64,000 nt of DNA from Thermincola carboxydiphila (GCA_016841325.1 JAENZJ010000001.1:1-64000), one strand, 5' to 3'; shown: positions 8,001 through 16,750, counted from the stretch's first letter. Numbers and translations are program-made. Notes: generated by a model not told the origin, from the sequence alone.

Positions 8001-9773
8001 ATGAAGGAACTTCTGACAGGAAATGAGGCAATTGCCAGGGGGGCCTACGAATTTGGAGTCAGGGTAGCGGCAGCCTATCCGGGTACACCCAGTACCGAGA
8101 TACTGGAAAACCTGGTCAGCTACCCGGGGGTTTATGCCCAGTGGTCCCCAAACGAGAAAGTGGCCCTGGAGGTCGGGGCCGGCGCCGCCATTGGCGGAGC
8201 ACGTACCCTGGTGACCATGAAGCACGTGGGGGTGAATGTGGCGGCAGACCCGCTGTTTACCCTGTCCTATACCGGTGTTAATGCCGGCCTTGTATTGGTG
8301 AGTGCTGATGACCCGGGGATGCACAGTTCCCAGAATGAGCAGGATAACAGGAATTACGCCAGATTTGCCAAGATTCCGGTCCTCGAACCCAGTAACAGCC
8401 AGGAAGCCAAGGATATGGTAGGCCTGGGCCTGGAAATAAGTGAGCAGTTTGATACTCCGGTGATGCTTAGGACCACTACCAGGGTTAATCATTCCCAGAG
8501 TTTTGTGGAAATTGGTGAACGCTCCGGTGATGATGTCAAACCATATGTCAAGGACCCCCGGAAGTATGTCATGGTTCCGGCCCATGCCAGGGGACGCCAT
8601 GTTGTTGTTGAAGAAAGACGGGCTAAACTGGCGGAGTATGCGGAAAGCTGTCCGGCCAGCAGGATAGAATGGGGAGACCGGAAAATCGGGATAATCGCCA
8701 GTGGAATAATATATGAATATATTAAAGAAGTAGTGCCGGGAGCGTCTGTCCTAAAACTGGGGATGACCTTCCCGCTGCCGGAAAAGCTTATCAGGGAATT
8801 CGCGGCACAGGTTGATGAGCTGTATGTGATCGAAGAACTTGAGCCATTTCTGGAAGACCAGGTACGCCTTATGGGTATTGAAGTCAGGGGTAAGCAGTTA
8901 TTCTCCCGGATAGGTGAGGTTAACCAGAGAATGATTGCCGAAAAGATTCTTTCCGTTACCGGCCACAGGGATTTAGTTAATGAGTCCATCCTGGCTGCCG
9001 GTGTACCTGAAGAAAAAGAAATTCAGGTACCTGTAAGGCCTCCGGTAATGTGCCCGGGCTGCCCTCACAGGGGGGTCTTTTATACTCTCAGTCAGTTGAA
9101 AATGACTGTCACCGGTGATATCGGGTGCTATACCCTTGGTGCGCTGCCACCCCTTGAGGCCATGGATACGTGTATCTGTATGGGGGCCAGTGTAGGCGCT
9201 GCCCTGGGCATGGAAAAAGCCCATCCTGAAATGCACGGCAAGGTAGTAGCCGTAATCGGTGATTCCACATTTATGCACTCAGGGATCACAGGCCTGCTGG
9301 ATGTGGCTTACAACAAAGGTGCAACCACTACGGTAATTCTGGATAACAGCACCACTGCCATGACCGGACACCAGGACCACCCGGCAACAGGCAGGACCCT
9401 GAGCAAAGAGGTGACAAACCAGGTCGACCTGGTGGGGCTGGTGAAGGCCCTTGGGATTAACAGGGTTCAGGTAGTGGATGCCTTTGACCTGGAAAACCTG
9501 AAAAAGATTCTTAGTGAAGAGGCAGCTGCCGATGAGCCTTCTGTTATTATTGTCAGGCGGCCCTGTGCGCTCCTGGTAAAAGAGAAGACTGTACCATATA
9601 CTATTGATGAAAACTGTATCAACTGTAAAAAGTGCATGAAACTGGGGTGCCCTGCCCTTAGTGCCCGGGGGGATGCTGTTGTAGTGAACACAGCCCTGTG
9701 TACCGGCTGTGGATTGTGCTCACAGCTTTGCCCGTCAGGAGCTTTGAAGAAAGAGGGTGCAGGCAATGAGTAA
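8001..9773 (+). CDS. iorA: Indolepyruvate:ferredoxin oxidoreductase, alpha subunit
   Basis: A 590-residue thiamine-diphosphate enzyme subunit: an N-terminal pyrimidine-binding domain (LTGNEAIARGAYEFGVRVAAAYPGTPSTE region), a TPP pyrophosphate-binding domain with MCPGCPHRG, GDIGCYTLG and VIGDSTFMHSGITG, and a C-terminal ferredoxin-like tail with two cysteine clusters (CINCKKCMKLGC and CTGCGLCSQLC) for [4Fe-4S] centres. With IorB it oxidatively decarboxylates aryl pyruvates from transamination of Trp, Phe or Tyr to aryl-acetyl-CoA, reducing ferredoxin. AACGGAGG upstream sets the ATG start. Overlaps iorB by eight bases. Confidence 0.95.
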   Translation: MKELLTGNEAIARGAYEFGVRVAAAYPGTPSTEILENLVSYPGVYAQWSPNEKVALEVGAGAAIGGARTLVTMKHVGVNVAADPLFTLSYTGVNAGLVLVSADDPGMHSSQNEQDNRNYARFAKIPVLEPSNSQEAKDMVGLGLEISEQFDTPVMLRTTTRVNHSQSFVEIGERSGDDVKPYVKDPRKYVMVPAHARGRHVVVEERRAKLAEYAESCPASRIEWGDRKIGIIASGIIYEYIKEVVPGASVLKLGMTFPLPEKLIREFAAQVDELYVIEELEPFLEDQVRLMGIEVRGKQLFSRIGEVNQRMIAEKILSVTGHRDLVNESILAAGVPEEKEIQVPVRPPVMCPGCPHRGVFYTLSQLKMTVTGDIGCYTLGALPPLEAMDTCICMGASVGAALGMEKAHPEMHGKVVAVIGDSTFMHSGITGLLDVAYNKGATTTVILDNSTTAMTGHQDHPATGRTLSKEVTNQVDLVGLVKALGINRVQVVDAFDLENLKKILSEEAAADEPSVIIVRRPCALLVKEKTVPYTIDENCINCKKCMKLGCPALSARGDAVVVNTALCTGCGLCSQLCPSGALKKEGAGNE

Positions 9774-10353
9774 CGGTAAAGTAACCAACATCCTGATTGT
9801 AGGGGTAGGGGGCCAGGGTACTATCCTGGCCAGCAGGATATTGTCCTACCTGGCTCTGGAGGACGGACACGATGTCAAGGTCTCCGAGATCCACGGCATG
9901 GCCCAGCGGGGGGGCAGTGTGGTTACCCAGGTGAGGATGGGTGAAAAGGTGTATTCTCCCCTGATATCAGAAGGGCAGGCTGATGTGATTCTGGCCTTTG
10001 AGAGGCTTGAAGCCCTGCGCTGGATACACTTCCTGAAAAAGGAGGGTACTATCATAATCAATGACCAGGCCATAGACCCTGTACCTGTTATTATGGGGGT
10101 TCAGGAGTATCCTGACGGTATTGTTGAACGGATAAAGGAGAAAGTACCTGACACTATTGCAGTCAATGCAATGCAAATAGCGACAGACTGTGGTAATGCC
10201 AAGGCTTCCAATGTTGTATTGATGGGAGTGCTGGCCCGGAAAATGGGATTTGACAAGGAGAAGTGTATCCGGGCGCTGGAGGCAAAGGTACCGGCCAAAT
10301 TCCTGGAGCTGAATAAGAATGCCTTTGAAAAAGGCTGGAGTGTTGACCTTTAG
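9766..10353 (+). CDS. iorB: Indolepyruvate:ferredoxin oxidoreductase, beta subunit
   Basis: A 195-residue gamma-type domain of 2-oxoacid:acceptor oxidoreductases, starting NILIVGVGGQGTILASRIL and containing the conserved EIHGMAQRGGSVVTQVR segment. It completes the IorAB enzyme. The ATG at 9766 is used rather than an upstream in-frame GTG at 9757 because AAGAGGGTG ends seven bases before it. The eight-base overlap with iorA predicts coupled translation and stoichiometric subunits. Confidence 0.94.
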   Translation: MSNGKVTNILIVGVGGQGTILASRILSYLALEDGHDVKVSEIHGMAQRGGSVVTQVRMGEKVYSPLISEGQADVILAFERLEALRWIHFLKKEGTIIINDQAIDPVPVIMGVQEYPDGIVERIKEKVPDTIAVNAMQIATDCGNAKASNVVLMGVLARKMGFDKEKCIRALEAKVPAKFLELNKNAFEKGWSVDL

Positions 10354-10379
10354 TTTTATAAGAACGGCACTAAGGGGCA

Positions 10380-10707
10380 GATAAATTCCTTCACGACGGC
10401 TGCAACTCCATCGGCATCTGCTTCCGCACTTTGTGCGGATCGCAGGACGATGGATGACAGATTCCGCCTTCCGGAACACCTCTACCCCTGTGTTCGATAA
10501 TCCATCACACGGCTCCATGGCTGGTGAGGTTTTGTTTTTTGGCTCCTGTTATTAAATGGGAAATTTTTAATTTAGACAGTAAACAGGAAGTGGCAGATAT
10601 GTTCCGGAACGACGAGTCTGATGTCAGCTTGTCGGCGACCCGCGCAAGCGGGAGCCGCTAACAAGCTGAATTGTTGCCGTCGTGAAGGAACTTATCGGCC
10701 ACTTCCT
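10380..10707. repeat. Intergenic inverted-repeat element with a large cruciform/hairpin
   Basis: This gene-free stretch between iorB and a minus-strand gene is highly structured. Its right half is a 123-nt hairpin: the outer arms 10585-10614 and 10678-10707 pair over nearly 30 bases, with an inner stem CAGCTTGT/ACAAGCTG and an apex of CCCGC-GCAA-GCGGG (10639-10652). The start of the region (GATAAATTCCTTCACGACGG, about 10381-10400) is also an inverted copy of part of the right arm. The middle has a smaller hairpin around TCCGCAC/GTGCGGA. No coding frame is convincing. The apex matches that of the hairpin at 48195-48309, suggesting one dispersed repeat family. Confidence 0.7.
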
Positions 10708-10721
10708 TGGCTTGTGACTAA

Positions 10722-10748
10722 AATTAAAGGCCCCATTTAATTAGGGCC
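10722..10748 (-). terminator. Probable terminator of the minus-strand membrane-protein genes
   Basis: Read on the minus strand, GGCCC, a nine-base loop and GGGGCC are followed by TTTAATTTT, just downstream of the stop codon of the 326-residue membrane protein. Confidence 0.55.
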
Positions 10749-10770
10749 CAAATATAAAACCAATTTAATT

Positions 10771-11751
10771 TTACCTTATCTTAATCGGGCTCGATTTGCC
10801 CGACAGGTTTGAGGCTGTAAGCCAGAACAGCAGCCAGAAGGAGAGCATGAGTGAGAATCCCTGGCTGCCTGCCGGGGTCATTAGTGCAGAGCCGATAATA
10901 CCACCGGAGAAGTGCTGAATTACGATCCATATCAGAATGGTCAGTGTAGTCCCAAAAGCTACCATCATCAGTCCGAAGGGACGTTCTCCCTTGAGCCATT
11001 TGGCAGGTATGTAGCCATAGTAATTGAAAAACGCGATAATAGTAACGGCCCAGATTACAAAATCAAATGACAGGCCCGGTAGAGCAAGGTTGAGACGCCT
11101 GAACAGGGTTTCGAGTACAAAAGCAATTATCAGGCCCATTAAGAGGGCAGATATTTTTTCATCCCTCATATGGCTTGCCGGTATAATGGGTCTTGATTCA
11201 TGCTGGCCGACACCAAGGCGGCTGAGCAGGGTAATGTACCAAAGCCCACCGGCATTAAGCCCTATGGAAAGGTAGCCAAATGCCGAGCTTAGCACCAGAC
11301 CTGTATTGGAAAACTGGACAGTCATTCGTGCCAAAGCCAGGTTTGTCAGTACAGTCAGAATAAGTGCCAGTCCAAGGCCAATCAGGCGCTGTCTCACCAG
11401 GGTCATGTTTCCCGGAAATCCCAGGTACGAACCTATCCATACAAACCACATCAGTGCTGACACGGCAAAAGTTATCCCCATAACCCTATGGCCGGAATAA
11501 TCTCCGGGCCGGGCCCATATCCGCATGTTTTCTTCCCGGGCTACAGAATTTTTGACAGTATTAAGTTCGGGTATGATACCCATGGACCATTTGGCATGGT
11601 CGGTGCCGTCACTGTCCCTGACTGTCTCAATGACCTGAACATTTCCGGGGCCTATTGAAGTGTCAAGGTAATATAAACCTGCCAGGTTTACGGTTGCCAG
11701 TACCAGAGAGACAATTATGGCGATGGCTGTATTCAGAGCACGTTTACTCAT
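10771..11751 (-). CDS. Unrecognised polytopic membrane protein (326 aa)
   Basis: I do not recognise this protein. It has a hydrophobic N-terminal segment (about residues 8-28) that could be a signal anchor, then an extracytoplasmic polar stretch of about 60 residues (IGPGNVQVIETVRD ... RPGDYSGHR), then seven or so membrane helices grouped in two blocks separated by a short charged loop near residue 195. There are no cysteine clusters or nucleotide-binding motifs. It lies eight bases downstream of the 82-residue membrane protein and ends the minus-strand set begun by an OFA-type transporter. A role linked to that transporter is possible but unsupported by motifs. Confidence 0.8.
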   Translation of the reverse strand: MSKRALNTAIAIIVSLVLATVNLAGLYYLDTSIGPGNVQVIETVRDSDGTDHAKWSMGIIPELNTVKNSVAREENMRIWARPGDYSGHRVMGITFAVSALMWFVWIGSYLGFPGNMTLVRQRLIGLGLALILTVLTNLALARMTVQFSNTGLVLSSAFGYLSIGLNAGGLWYITLLSRLGVGQHESRPIIPASHMRDEKISALLMGLIIAFVLETLFRRLNLALPGLSFDFVIWAVTIIAFFNYYGYIPAKWLKGERPFGLMMVAFGTTLTILIWIVIQHFSGGIIGSALMTPAGSQGFSLMLSFWLLFWLTASNLSGKSSPIKIR

Positions 11752-11758
11752 GACAGTA

Positions 11759-12007
11759 TCAGTCCGTATTGCTCCACCAGTAATTTACTCCGTAAACTGC
11801 CAATAAACCGTAAAACCAGACACTGCTCCAGGAGAGGCCGGCAAATTGTCCGCCGCTTCCGATACCGAGCAGTGCTCCAATTACCGGTATTGACAGTAGG
11901 ACAGTAAAGAGAATTATAATGGCAACCTTGATAATCTCAATTAACCTGGCAGTCTGCCTTTCCAGTGACAGTAAGGCATGTTCGGATATTTCACGTTTTT
12001 GTTCCAT
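11759..12007 (-). CDS. Small membrane protein of unknown function (82 aa)
   Basis: A small protein with an amphipathic, charged N-terminus (EQKREISEHALLSLERQTAR) and two hydrophobic helices joined by a glycine-rich turn (GALLGIGSGG). The ATG at 12007 follows GGGGGGAGA by four bases; an upstream in-frame TTG at 12022 overlaps that ribosome binding site and is rejected. A TATAAT box lies about 35 bases upstream on the minus strand without a good -35. It is nearly contiguous with the next membrane gene, so the two are surely one transcript. No family is recognised. Confidence 0.75.
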   Translation of the reverse strand: MEQKREISEHALLSLERQTARLIEIIKVAIIILFTVLLSIPVIGALLGIGSGGQFAGLSWSSVWFYGLLAVYGVNYWWSNTD

Positions 12008-12161
12008 CGTTTCTCCCCCCAAGAAAACTAAGGAATATTATACAGACAGGTAATTTCACCCCCGGCAGTAACTTTATAAGTATAAACCAGATATGTATCC
12101 AACTATATTATTATCTCTGTAGTATGAAAAATCACTTACTTTTTGTTAAATGGCTGTTTTT

Positions 12162-12215
12162 CGGGGGCGAACGGTCGATATTCGGGTTAAACGGTAAAAT
12201 ATCGGGGTTAAGTGG
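12162..12215. repeat. Degenerate short direct repeats, possible IS-end remnant
   Basis: Three successive imperfect copies of a CGG(G)TTAA-CGGT-ATAT type unit (for example CGAACGGTCGATATTCGGG and AAACGGTAAAATATCGGGG). Sub-terminal arrays of this kind occur at the ends of some IS21-family elements. No transposase remains here, so the assignment is a guess. Confidence 0.3.
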
Positions 12216-12244
12216 TATGCCGGAGTTGCCGGAGGTTGAAAAGG

Positions 12245-12272
12245 GCCGCGCCATGAATGGTCATGACGCGGC
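12245..12272 (-). terminator. Hairpin downstream of the OFA transporter
   Basis: GCCGCG-C-CATGA, a four-base loop, then TCATG-A-CGCGGC, followed on the minus strand by CCTTTTC. It lies 12 bases past the stop codon of the transporter and probably terminates or attenuates its transcript before the small membrane protein. Confidence 0.55.
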
Positions 12273-12284
12273 ATTGAGAGGAGT

Positions 12285-13553
12285 TTATTCCTTGTTTAAC
12301 GGATTAACTGTGGACGGAATAGCCTGTGTGACAACTATGATCTTAGGAGCCTTGGTAACAAAAGTCAGTCCTGATGCACACAGGCAGAGAACGGCGGCTG
12401 CGGCAAAAGCCATGTTATAGCTGGCGGTTATGTCAACTATTTTACCTGCCACCATACCCCCGAAAACTCCGCCGACACCCCAGGCGGTAAATACCAGCCC
12501 GTAGTTGACTCCAAGGTTTTTGGTGCCGAAAAAGTCCGCTGTTGCCGATGGGAACAGGGAGAGGTTGGCGCCATAGTTGAATCCCACGGCAGCGGCGCCT
12601 AAAATAAGCAGGGCTGTTGTGGAGAACCGGGAGAACAGCAACAGAACAGCCGCCTGTGAAATAAATACCAGAAGCATGGTGCGGGTACGGCCCAGTTTAT
12701 CTGACACCAGGCCCGCGACAATCCGGCCTCCGGCGTTACCTACGGCCAGAATCGCCACCAGGATAAAGCCTAATTCAACGCCAGGCAGTTGTAGTGTCGA
12801 AATCTTTGCCATGTGGCCGATAATCATCAGGCCGGCAAAGGAAGCAAAGGCATACATCAGCCATAAGAGGTAAAACTGCGGGGTCCTGAGCATTTCATGC
12901 CACTCATATTCGTACTTTTGTGAAATATTTTTTGCCGATCCCGCCGGTTTGGGCATATTCGCAGGGACATACCCTGCCGGCGGATTCTTCAGCAGCTGGG
13001 ACAGCAGCACAATGGTAATAAAGAAGGCTATTCCCAGGGTCAGAAAAGACTTGTTAATACCAAATGTCTTCAGGAGGGTGTTAGTCAGTGGTGATATATA
13101 AACTGAAGCCAGGCCAAAACCGGCAACTACGAGACCGGTAATCATTCCTTTTTTATGAGGCGGGAACCACTTTACAGCCGGAGGGGTGGCTGATGCATAA
13201 CCAAGCCCCATTCCCGAACCTACCAGCAGTCCAAACCCTATCACTATCGGGAGTATACTTGCTTCAGAAGCGAAACTGGAGATGATAAGCCCGGTGCCTG
13301 CACAGACACCGCCGAGTGTAGCTACTATCCGGGGGCCCACTTTATCCTGGGCCCTGCCGGCAAAAACCATTACGATTGCAAATACACCACAGGCCACTGC
13401 ATAAGGGAGTGATGCCTTGGAAGCCGTCCAGCCCCAGTCATTGGTCAGGGACTTGGCGATAACGCTCCATGAGTAAAGCACCCCAAGGGCAAGGTTGATG
13501 CCTGTTCCGGCGAAGGTGACAACCCATCCTCTTGCTGAGCTCTGGCTGTTCAT
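12285..13553 (-). CDS. MFS transporter, oxalate/formate antiporter (OFA) family
   Basis: A 422-residue major facilitator with 12 predicted helices. The N-terminus (RGWVVTFAGTGINLALGVLYSWSV) is characteristic of the OFA family, as are KASLPYAVACGVFAIVMVFAGRAQDKVGPR (loop 2-3 signature region) and MGLGYASATPPAVKWFPPHKKGM. OFA proteins exchange small carboxylates such as oxalate/formate or take up lactate/pyruvate. The ATG at 13553 follows ACGGAGGTG; longer frames on the minus strand run upstream of it without need. It is preceded by a leader with strong hairpins. Substrate is not identifiable. Confidence 0.9.
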   Translation of the reverse strand: MNSQSSARGWVVTFAGTGINLALGVLYSWSVIAKSLTNDWGWTASKASLPYAVACGVFAIVMVFAGRAQDKVGPRIVATLGGVCAGTGLIISSFASEASILPIVIGFGLLVGSGMGLGYASATPPAVKWFPPHKKGMITGLVVAGFGLASVYISPLTNTLLKTFGINKSFLTLGIAFFITIVLLSQLLKNPPAGYVPANMPKPAGSAKNISQKYEYEWHEMLRTPQFYLLWLMYAFASFAGLMIIGHMAKISTLQLPGVELGFILVAILAVGNAGGRIVAGLVSDKLGRTRTMLLVFISQAAVLLLFSRFSTTALLILGAAAVGFNYGANLSLFPSATADFFGTKNLGVNYGLVFTAWGVGGVFGGMVAGKIVDITASYNMAFAAAAVLCLCASGLTFVTKAPKIIVVTQAIPSTVNPLNKE

Positions 13554-13669
13554 AAAAAACACCTCCGTAAAATTTTTTAAATAATGCCGCGATAATTCAG
13601 GGAGATAAACAAGCATCAAAAATGCTTATATCATCGGAATCCCCTCCGTTCACCCGATTCTCTGTGGTC

Positions 13670-13703
13670 AAAAAAGGAGGCTGCTACAATTGTAACAGCC
13701 TCC
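13670..13703 (-). terminator. Attenuator-like hairpin upstream of the OFA transporter
   Basis: GGAGGCTG-TTACAATTGTAG-CAGCCTCC followed on the minus strand by TTTTTTG. It lies about 120 bases before the transporter start, inside its probable leader, so it could act as a regulated terminator. No riboswitch class is recognised upstream of it. Confidence 0.6.
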
Positions 13704-13795
13704 GGGCTTGCTGCCTCCAGACTAAGTATTCCAGTATTATGCCAGCCTTTTTGCATGACTGAAGCAAAAGGCCCTAACATAAGGCCCAAAGCACA

Positions 13796-13819
13796 AGACC
13801 GGCAGTTACCTGCCGGTCT
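13796..13819. other. Perfect 10-bp inverted repeat (hairpin) in the 13.6-14.1 kb intergenic region
   Basis: AGACCGGCAG-TTAC-CTGCCGGTCT. This 558-base gene-free stretch between the OFA transporter and the DUF1934 gene also holds a GGCCC/GGGCC pair at about 13770-13787 and two copies of GTCAATAAG near 13918 and 13978. I see no coding frame in it. Confidence 0.6.
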
Positions 13820-14070
13820 CGGGGCTCTGGGCCTCTGGACTTTGATTATATTTTAGTTTATTTGGGATTATTTTGCACCGGTTTCCGCGTTAATCGCTAC
13901 ATTTTCATACTTAATGGTCAATAAGAGCCTTCAGTGGTGCGGACGGGATATCACCAGGCGTGATTCCGGGGTTAACTGTCAATAAGTGGAGGTTTTAGCG
14001 GGGTGAATTGCGACAATAGCCGGGAGCTATTTATATCAGGCAAAAAATGGCGTGTAGTATCAGTGTTTTT

Positions 14071-14080
14071 CTGGTATAAT
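14071..14080 (+). promoter_or_regulatory. Extended -10 promoter before the DUF1934-argS genes
   Basis: CTGGTATAAT contains TGn-TATAAT (14072-14080), an extended -10 element. The -35 region is poor. It is 31 bases upstream of the DUF1934 start codon. Confidence 0.5.
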
Positions 14081-14111
14081 ATTGAAATAACCCCACGAAA
14101 GGCTGTGAACC

Positions 14112-14534
14112 ATGAACAAGTCTGTCATTATATCCGTAACCGGTACACAGGTAAATGAATTCGGCGAGGTTGATGTCCAGGAGTTGGTGACAACAGGTGT
14201 TTATTATGAAAAAAAAGGTGCATACTTCATTATTTATAATGAATCTGAAATAACGGGCATGCCGGGGACGACAACATCTGTGAAGGCTGAATCCCGGCGG
14301 GTGACTTTAAACAGGATGGGGGAATCCCAGCACAAACAGGTGTTTGAGGCAGGCCTGCGCAACCGGGGGAACTATATCACTCCTTATGGCATGATGTATA
14401 TTGCTGTTATCCCTTCAAAGGTGGATGTAAGCTTGACAGACAGCGGAGGCAGTATTAATCTGGAATATGAACTGGAAATTGAAAACCAGAAGATTAGTGA
14501 TAATAAGCTATCACTGACTGTGAGGGAGGCATAA
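14112..14534 (+). CDS. ywiB: DUF1934 (YwiB-like) beta-barrel protein
   Basis: A 140-residue protein rich in alternating beta pattern, matching the YwiB/DUF1934 family by its opening ISVTGTQ, the central [19 protein letters not shown] and the closing [11 protein letters not shown]. subtilis ywiB is directly upstream of argS, as here (one base separates stop and start). The family has a calycin-like barrel and no defined function. Its constant pairing with argS suggests a link to translation, but that is inference. Confidence 0.85.
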   Translation: MNKSVIISVTGTQVNEFGEVDVQELVTTGVYYEKKGAYFIIYNESEITGMPGTTTSVKAESRRVTLNRMGESQHKQVFEAGLRNRGNYITPYGMMYIAVIPSKVDVSLTDSGGSINLEYELEIENQKISDNKLSLTVREA

Positions 14535-14535
14535 A

Positions 14536-16221
14536 ATGCAATCAGTCCTGGAAACTGTAAAAAACAACATTATTAAAGCAATTGAACAGGCAGCTTATAA
14601 GGCCAGGGATGAAGAAAAACTCAGCTTTGACACCCTGCCTGCTTTTGTTTTGGAGGTGCCGCGGGAAAAGGAACACGGGGATTTTGCCACTAATATAGCT
14701 ATGCTGCTGACCCGCCAGGCAAAGATGGCGCCAAGACAGATAGCCGGGATCATAGTAGAGGGAATCAACACAGAAGATGCCCGGACAGCCCGGATTGAAA
14801 TTGCCGGTCCCGGGTTTATTAACTTTTTCCTGGAAAACACCTGGGTTTATGATGTCCTGCCACAGGTTGAGACAGAGGGAGACCACTATGGTGACACCAA
14901 TACCGGACAAGGGAAAAAGGTCCAGGTGGAATTCGTCAGTGCCAATCCCACCGGGCTGTTACACATGGGCAACGCCAGGGGGGCCGCCCTGGGAGATACC
15001 ATGGCCGCCCTCATGGAGGCTGCGGGTTTTAAGGTAACCAGGGAGTTCTATATTAATGATGCCGGAAACCAGATAGAAAATTTTGGCAAGTCTCTTGAGG
15101 CCAGGTACCTGCAGCTTCTCGGGCGGGACGTGCCTTTTCCTGAAGACGGCTATCACGGTGCCGATATCATCGATACGGTCAGGGGAATTATTGAAAAACA
15201 CGGGGACAGGTATCTTGACATGGAGTCTTCCCTGAGAAGGGAATTTTTTATAAAATACGCCCTCGAAGAAAAAATAGGGGCCATCAGGGATACCCTATAC
15301 AAGTTTGGGGTGGAATACGATGTCTGGTTCAGTGAGCAGTCACTCCATGAATCCGGCGCCATTGATGCTGTCCTGGACCAGCTCCGGGAGAAGGGGTATT
15401 TATATGAGAACGATGGCGCCCTTTGGCTGAAGACAACAGAGTTTGGTGATGAAAAAGACGAGGTCCTGGTCAGAAGTAACGGCATACCTACGTACTTTGC
15501 CGCAGATATCGCTTATCACAAGAATAAATTTGACCGCGGTTTTGAATGGGTAATCAACATCTGGGGGGCCGACCACCATGGACATGTAAAGAGGCTGAAG
15601 GGTGCAATGCAGGCCCTGGGATATGACCCGGACAAGCTGGACATAGTTTTAATGCAGCTGGTCCGCCTGTTTAAAGGTGGGGAAATAATCAGGATGTCAA
15701 AGCGTTCCGGGGAATTTATCACTCTTGATGACCTCATGACCGATGTCGGCAGGGACGCTGCCCGTTACTTCTTTGTAATGAGGAGTGCTGACAGCCACCT
15801 GGATTTTGATATGGACCTGGCCCGGTCCCAGTCGACGGAGAATCCGGTGTATTATATCCAGTATGCCCATGCCAGGATTAGCAGCATCCTGCGTCAGCTG
15901 GAAGAACGGGGCGAGGCTGTACCGCATACCGGGGAATGTGATTTCAGTCTTCTGCAGGAACAGGCTGAGCTTGACCTGCTGCGAAAACTTGCCGATTTTC
16001 CGGTAGAGATTTCAGAAGCAGCGGTAAACCTTGAGCCACACAGGATTGCCAGGTATGCTCACGAGCTTGCCGGTCTGTTCCACAGTTTTTATAACAGCCA
16101 TAGGGTGATGGTAGAGGATAGGGAACTGCAGAAGGCCAGGCTGGTTTTGGTGAAGTCGGTAAAGACTGTTGTCAGGAGAGCGTTGAATTTAATGGGGGTA
16201 ACCGCTCCCGAATCCATGTAG
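14536..16221 (+). CDS. argS: Arginyl-tRNA synthetase
   Basis: A 561-residue class I synthetase. The N-terminal additional domain (about residues 1-90) is followed by the Rossmann fold with the HIGH-equivalent [12 protein letters not shown], and the KMSKS-equivalent RMSKRSGEF around residue 390. The C-terminal anticodon-binding helical domain (residues about 430-561, including [18 protein letters not shown]) is complete. It charges tRNA-Arg. Its position ywiB-argS-rpoE-pyrG is the conserved Firmicute order. Confidence 0.97.
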   Translation: MQSVLETVKNNIIKAIEQAAYKARDEEKLSFDTLPAFVLEVPREKEHGDFATNIAMLLTRQAKMAPRQIAGIIVEGINTEDARTARIEIAGPGFINFFLENTWVYDVLPQVETEGDHYGDTNTGQGKKVQVEFVSANPTGLLHMGNARGAALGDTMAALMEAAGFKVTREFYINDAGNQIENFGKSLEARYLQLLGRDVPFPEDGYHGADIIDTVRGIIEKHGDRYLDMESSLRREFFIKYALEEKIGAIRDTLYKFGVEYDVWFSEQSLHESGAIDAVLDQLREKGYLYENDGALWLKTTEFGDEKDEVLVRSNGIPTYFAADIAYHKNKFDRGFEWVINIWGADHHGHVKRLKGAMQALGYDPDKLDIVLMQLVRLFKGGEIIRMSKRSGEFITLDDLMTDVGRDAARYFFVMRSADSHLDFDMDLARSQSTENPVYYIQYAHARISSILRQLEERGEAVPHTGECDFSLLQEQAELDLLRKLADFPVEISEAAVNLEPHRIARYAHELAGLFHSFYNSHRVMVEDRELQKARLVLVKSVKTVVRRALNLMGVTAPESM

Positions 16222-16414
16222 AACAGCCAATGCCGCCGGCGCAGCCAATTTCCTGCAGCCGGTATTCATGGACAGGTATATGTGCAGAAAATTAGACATA
16301 ATAAGACAAAATTTTTAACAGTATTGCAGGAAAGTTATCCCATTGAGTCGAATAAACATGTTGAGCTGCAAAAGGTTATTGTCTGCCAAATTTTCCTTGG
16401 GGAAGGTGAAGTCA

Positions 16415-16708
16415 ATGCCGGAGTTCAACATGGAGCAGTACAGCCCCCATATGTCGCAAGCCGACTTGGCACATGCAATTCTTAAGGCTGCGGGGGCCCC
16501 TTTATACTTCAGGGACTTATTGGAACAAGTGATGGCCATCAGACCTGTTTCCGGCAGGGACAGGGACCATATTATGGCCGGTATCCACACCGACCTGAAT
16601 CTTGACGGGAGGTTTGTCCATGTCGGTAAAGGGGTATGGGGCTTAAGGGAATGGGTTCGTGACAGGGGGGTATCTCTCTATCAGTACGATGATGAACTGG
16701 ATAATTAA
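16415..16708 (+). CDS. rpoE: RNA polymerase delta subunit, short form (HARE-HTH)
   Basis: A 97-residue protein consisting almost only of the HARE-HTH domain (SQADLAHAILKAAGAPLYFRDL ... GRFVHVGKGVWGLREW). B. subtilis delta carries a long Asp/Glu-rich tail after this domain; here only a brief YQYDDELDN remains. The delta subunit binds core polymerase and speeds its recycling. The tail displaces nucleic acid, so this version should behave differently. ATG 16415 follows GGGGAAGGTG; longer in-frame starts have no ribosome binding site. It lies between argS and pyrG as in Bacillus. Confidence 0.82.
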   Translation: MPEFNMEQYSPHMSQADLAHAILKAAGAPLYFRDLLEQVMAIRPVSGRDRDHIMAGIHTDLNLDGRFVHVGKGVWGLREWVRDRGVSLYQYDDELDN

Positions 16709-16736
16709 TTGCGTGGGAATACCACGCAATTTTTTA
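16707..16736 (+). terminator. Intrinsic terminator after rpoE
   Basis: AATTGCGTGG (16707-16716) pairs with CCACGCAATT (16722-16731), followed by TTTT. It begins at the rpoE stop codon. Confidence 0.85.
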
Positions 16737-16750
16737 GTAGCCTGATAACC

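Noticed and set aside
9967-10518. Minus-strand ORF over iorB and the hairpin region
   Set aside because: It shadows iorB, and its start lies in a repeat. The codon pattern follows iorB, not the ORF.
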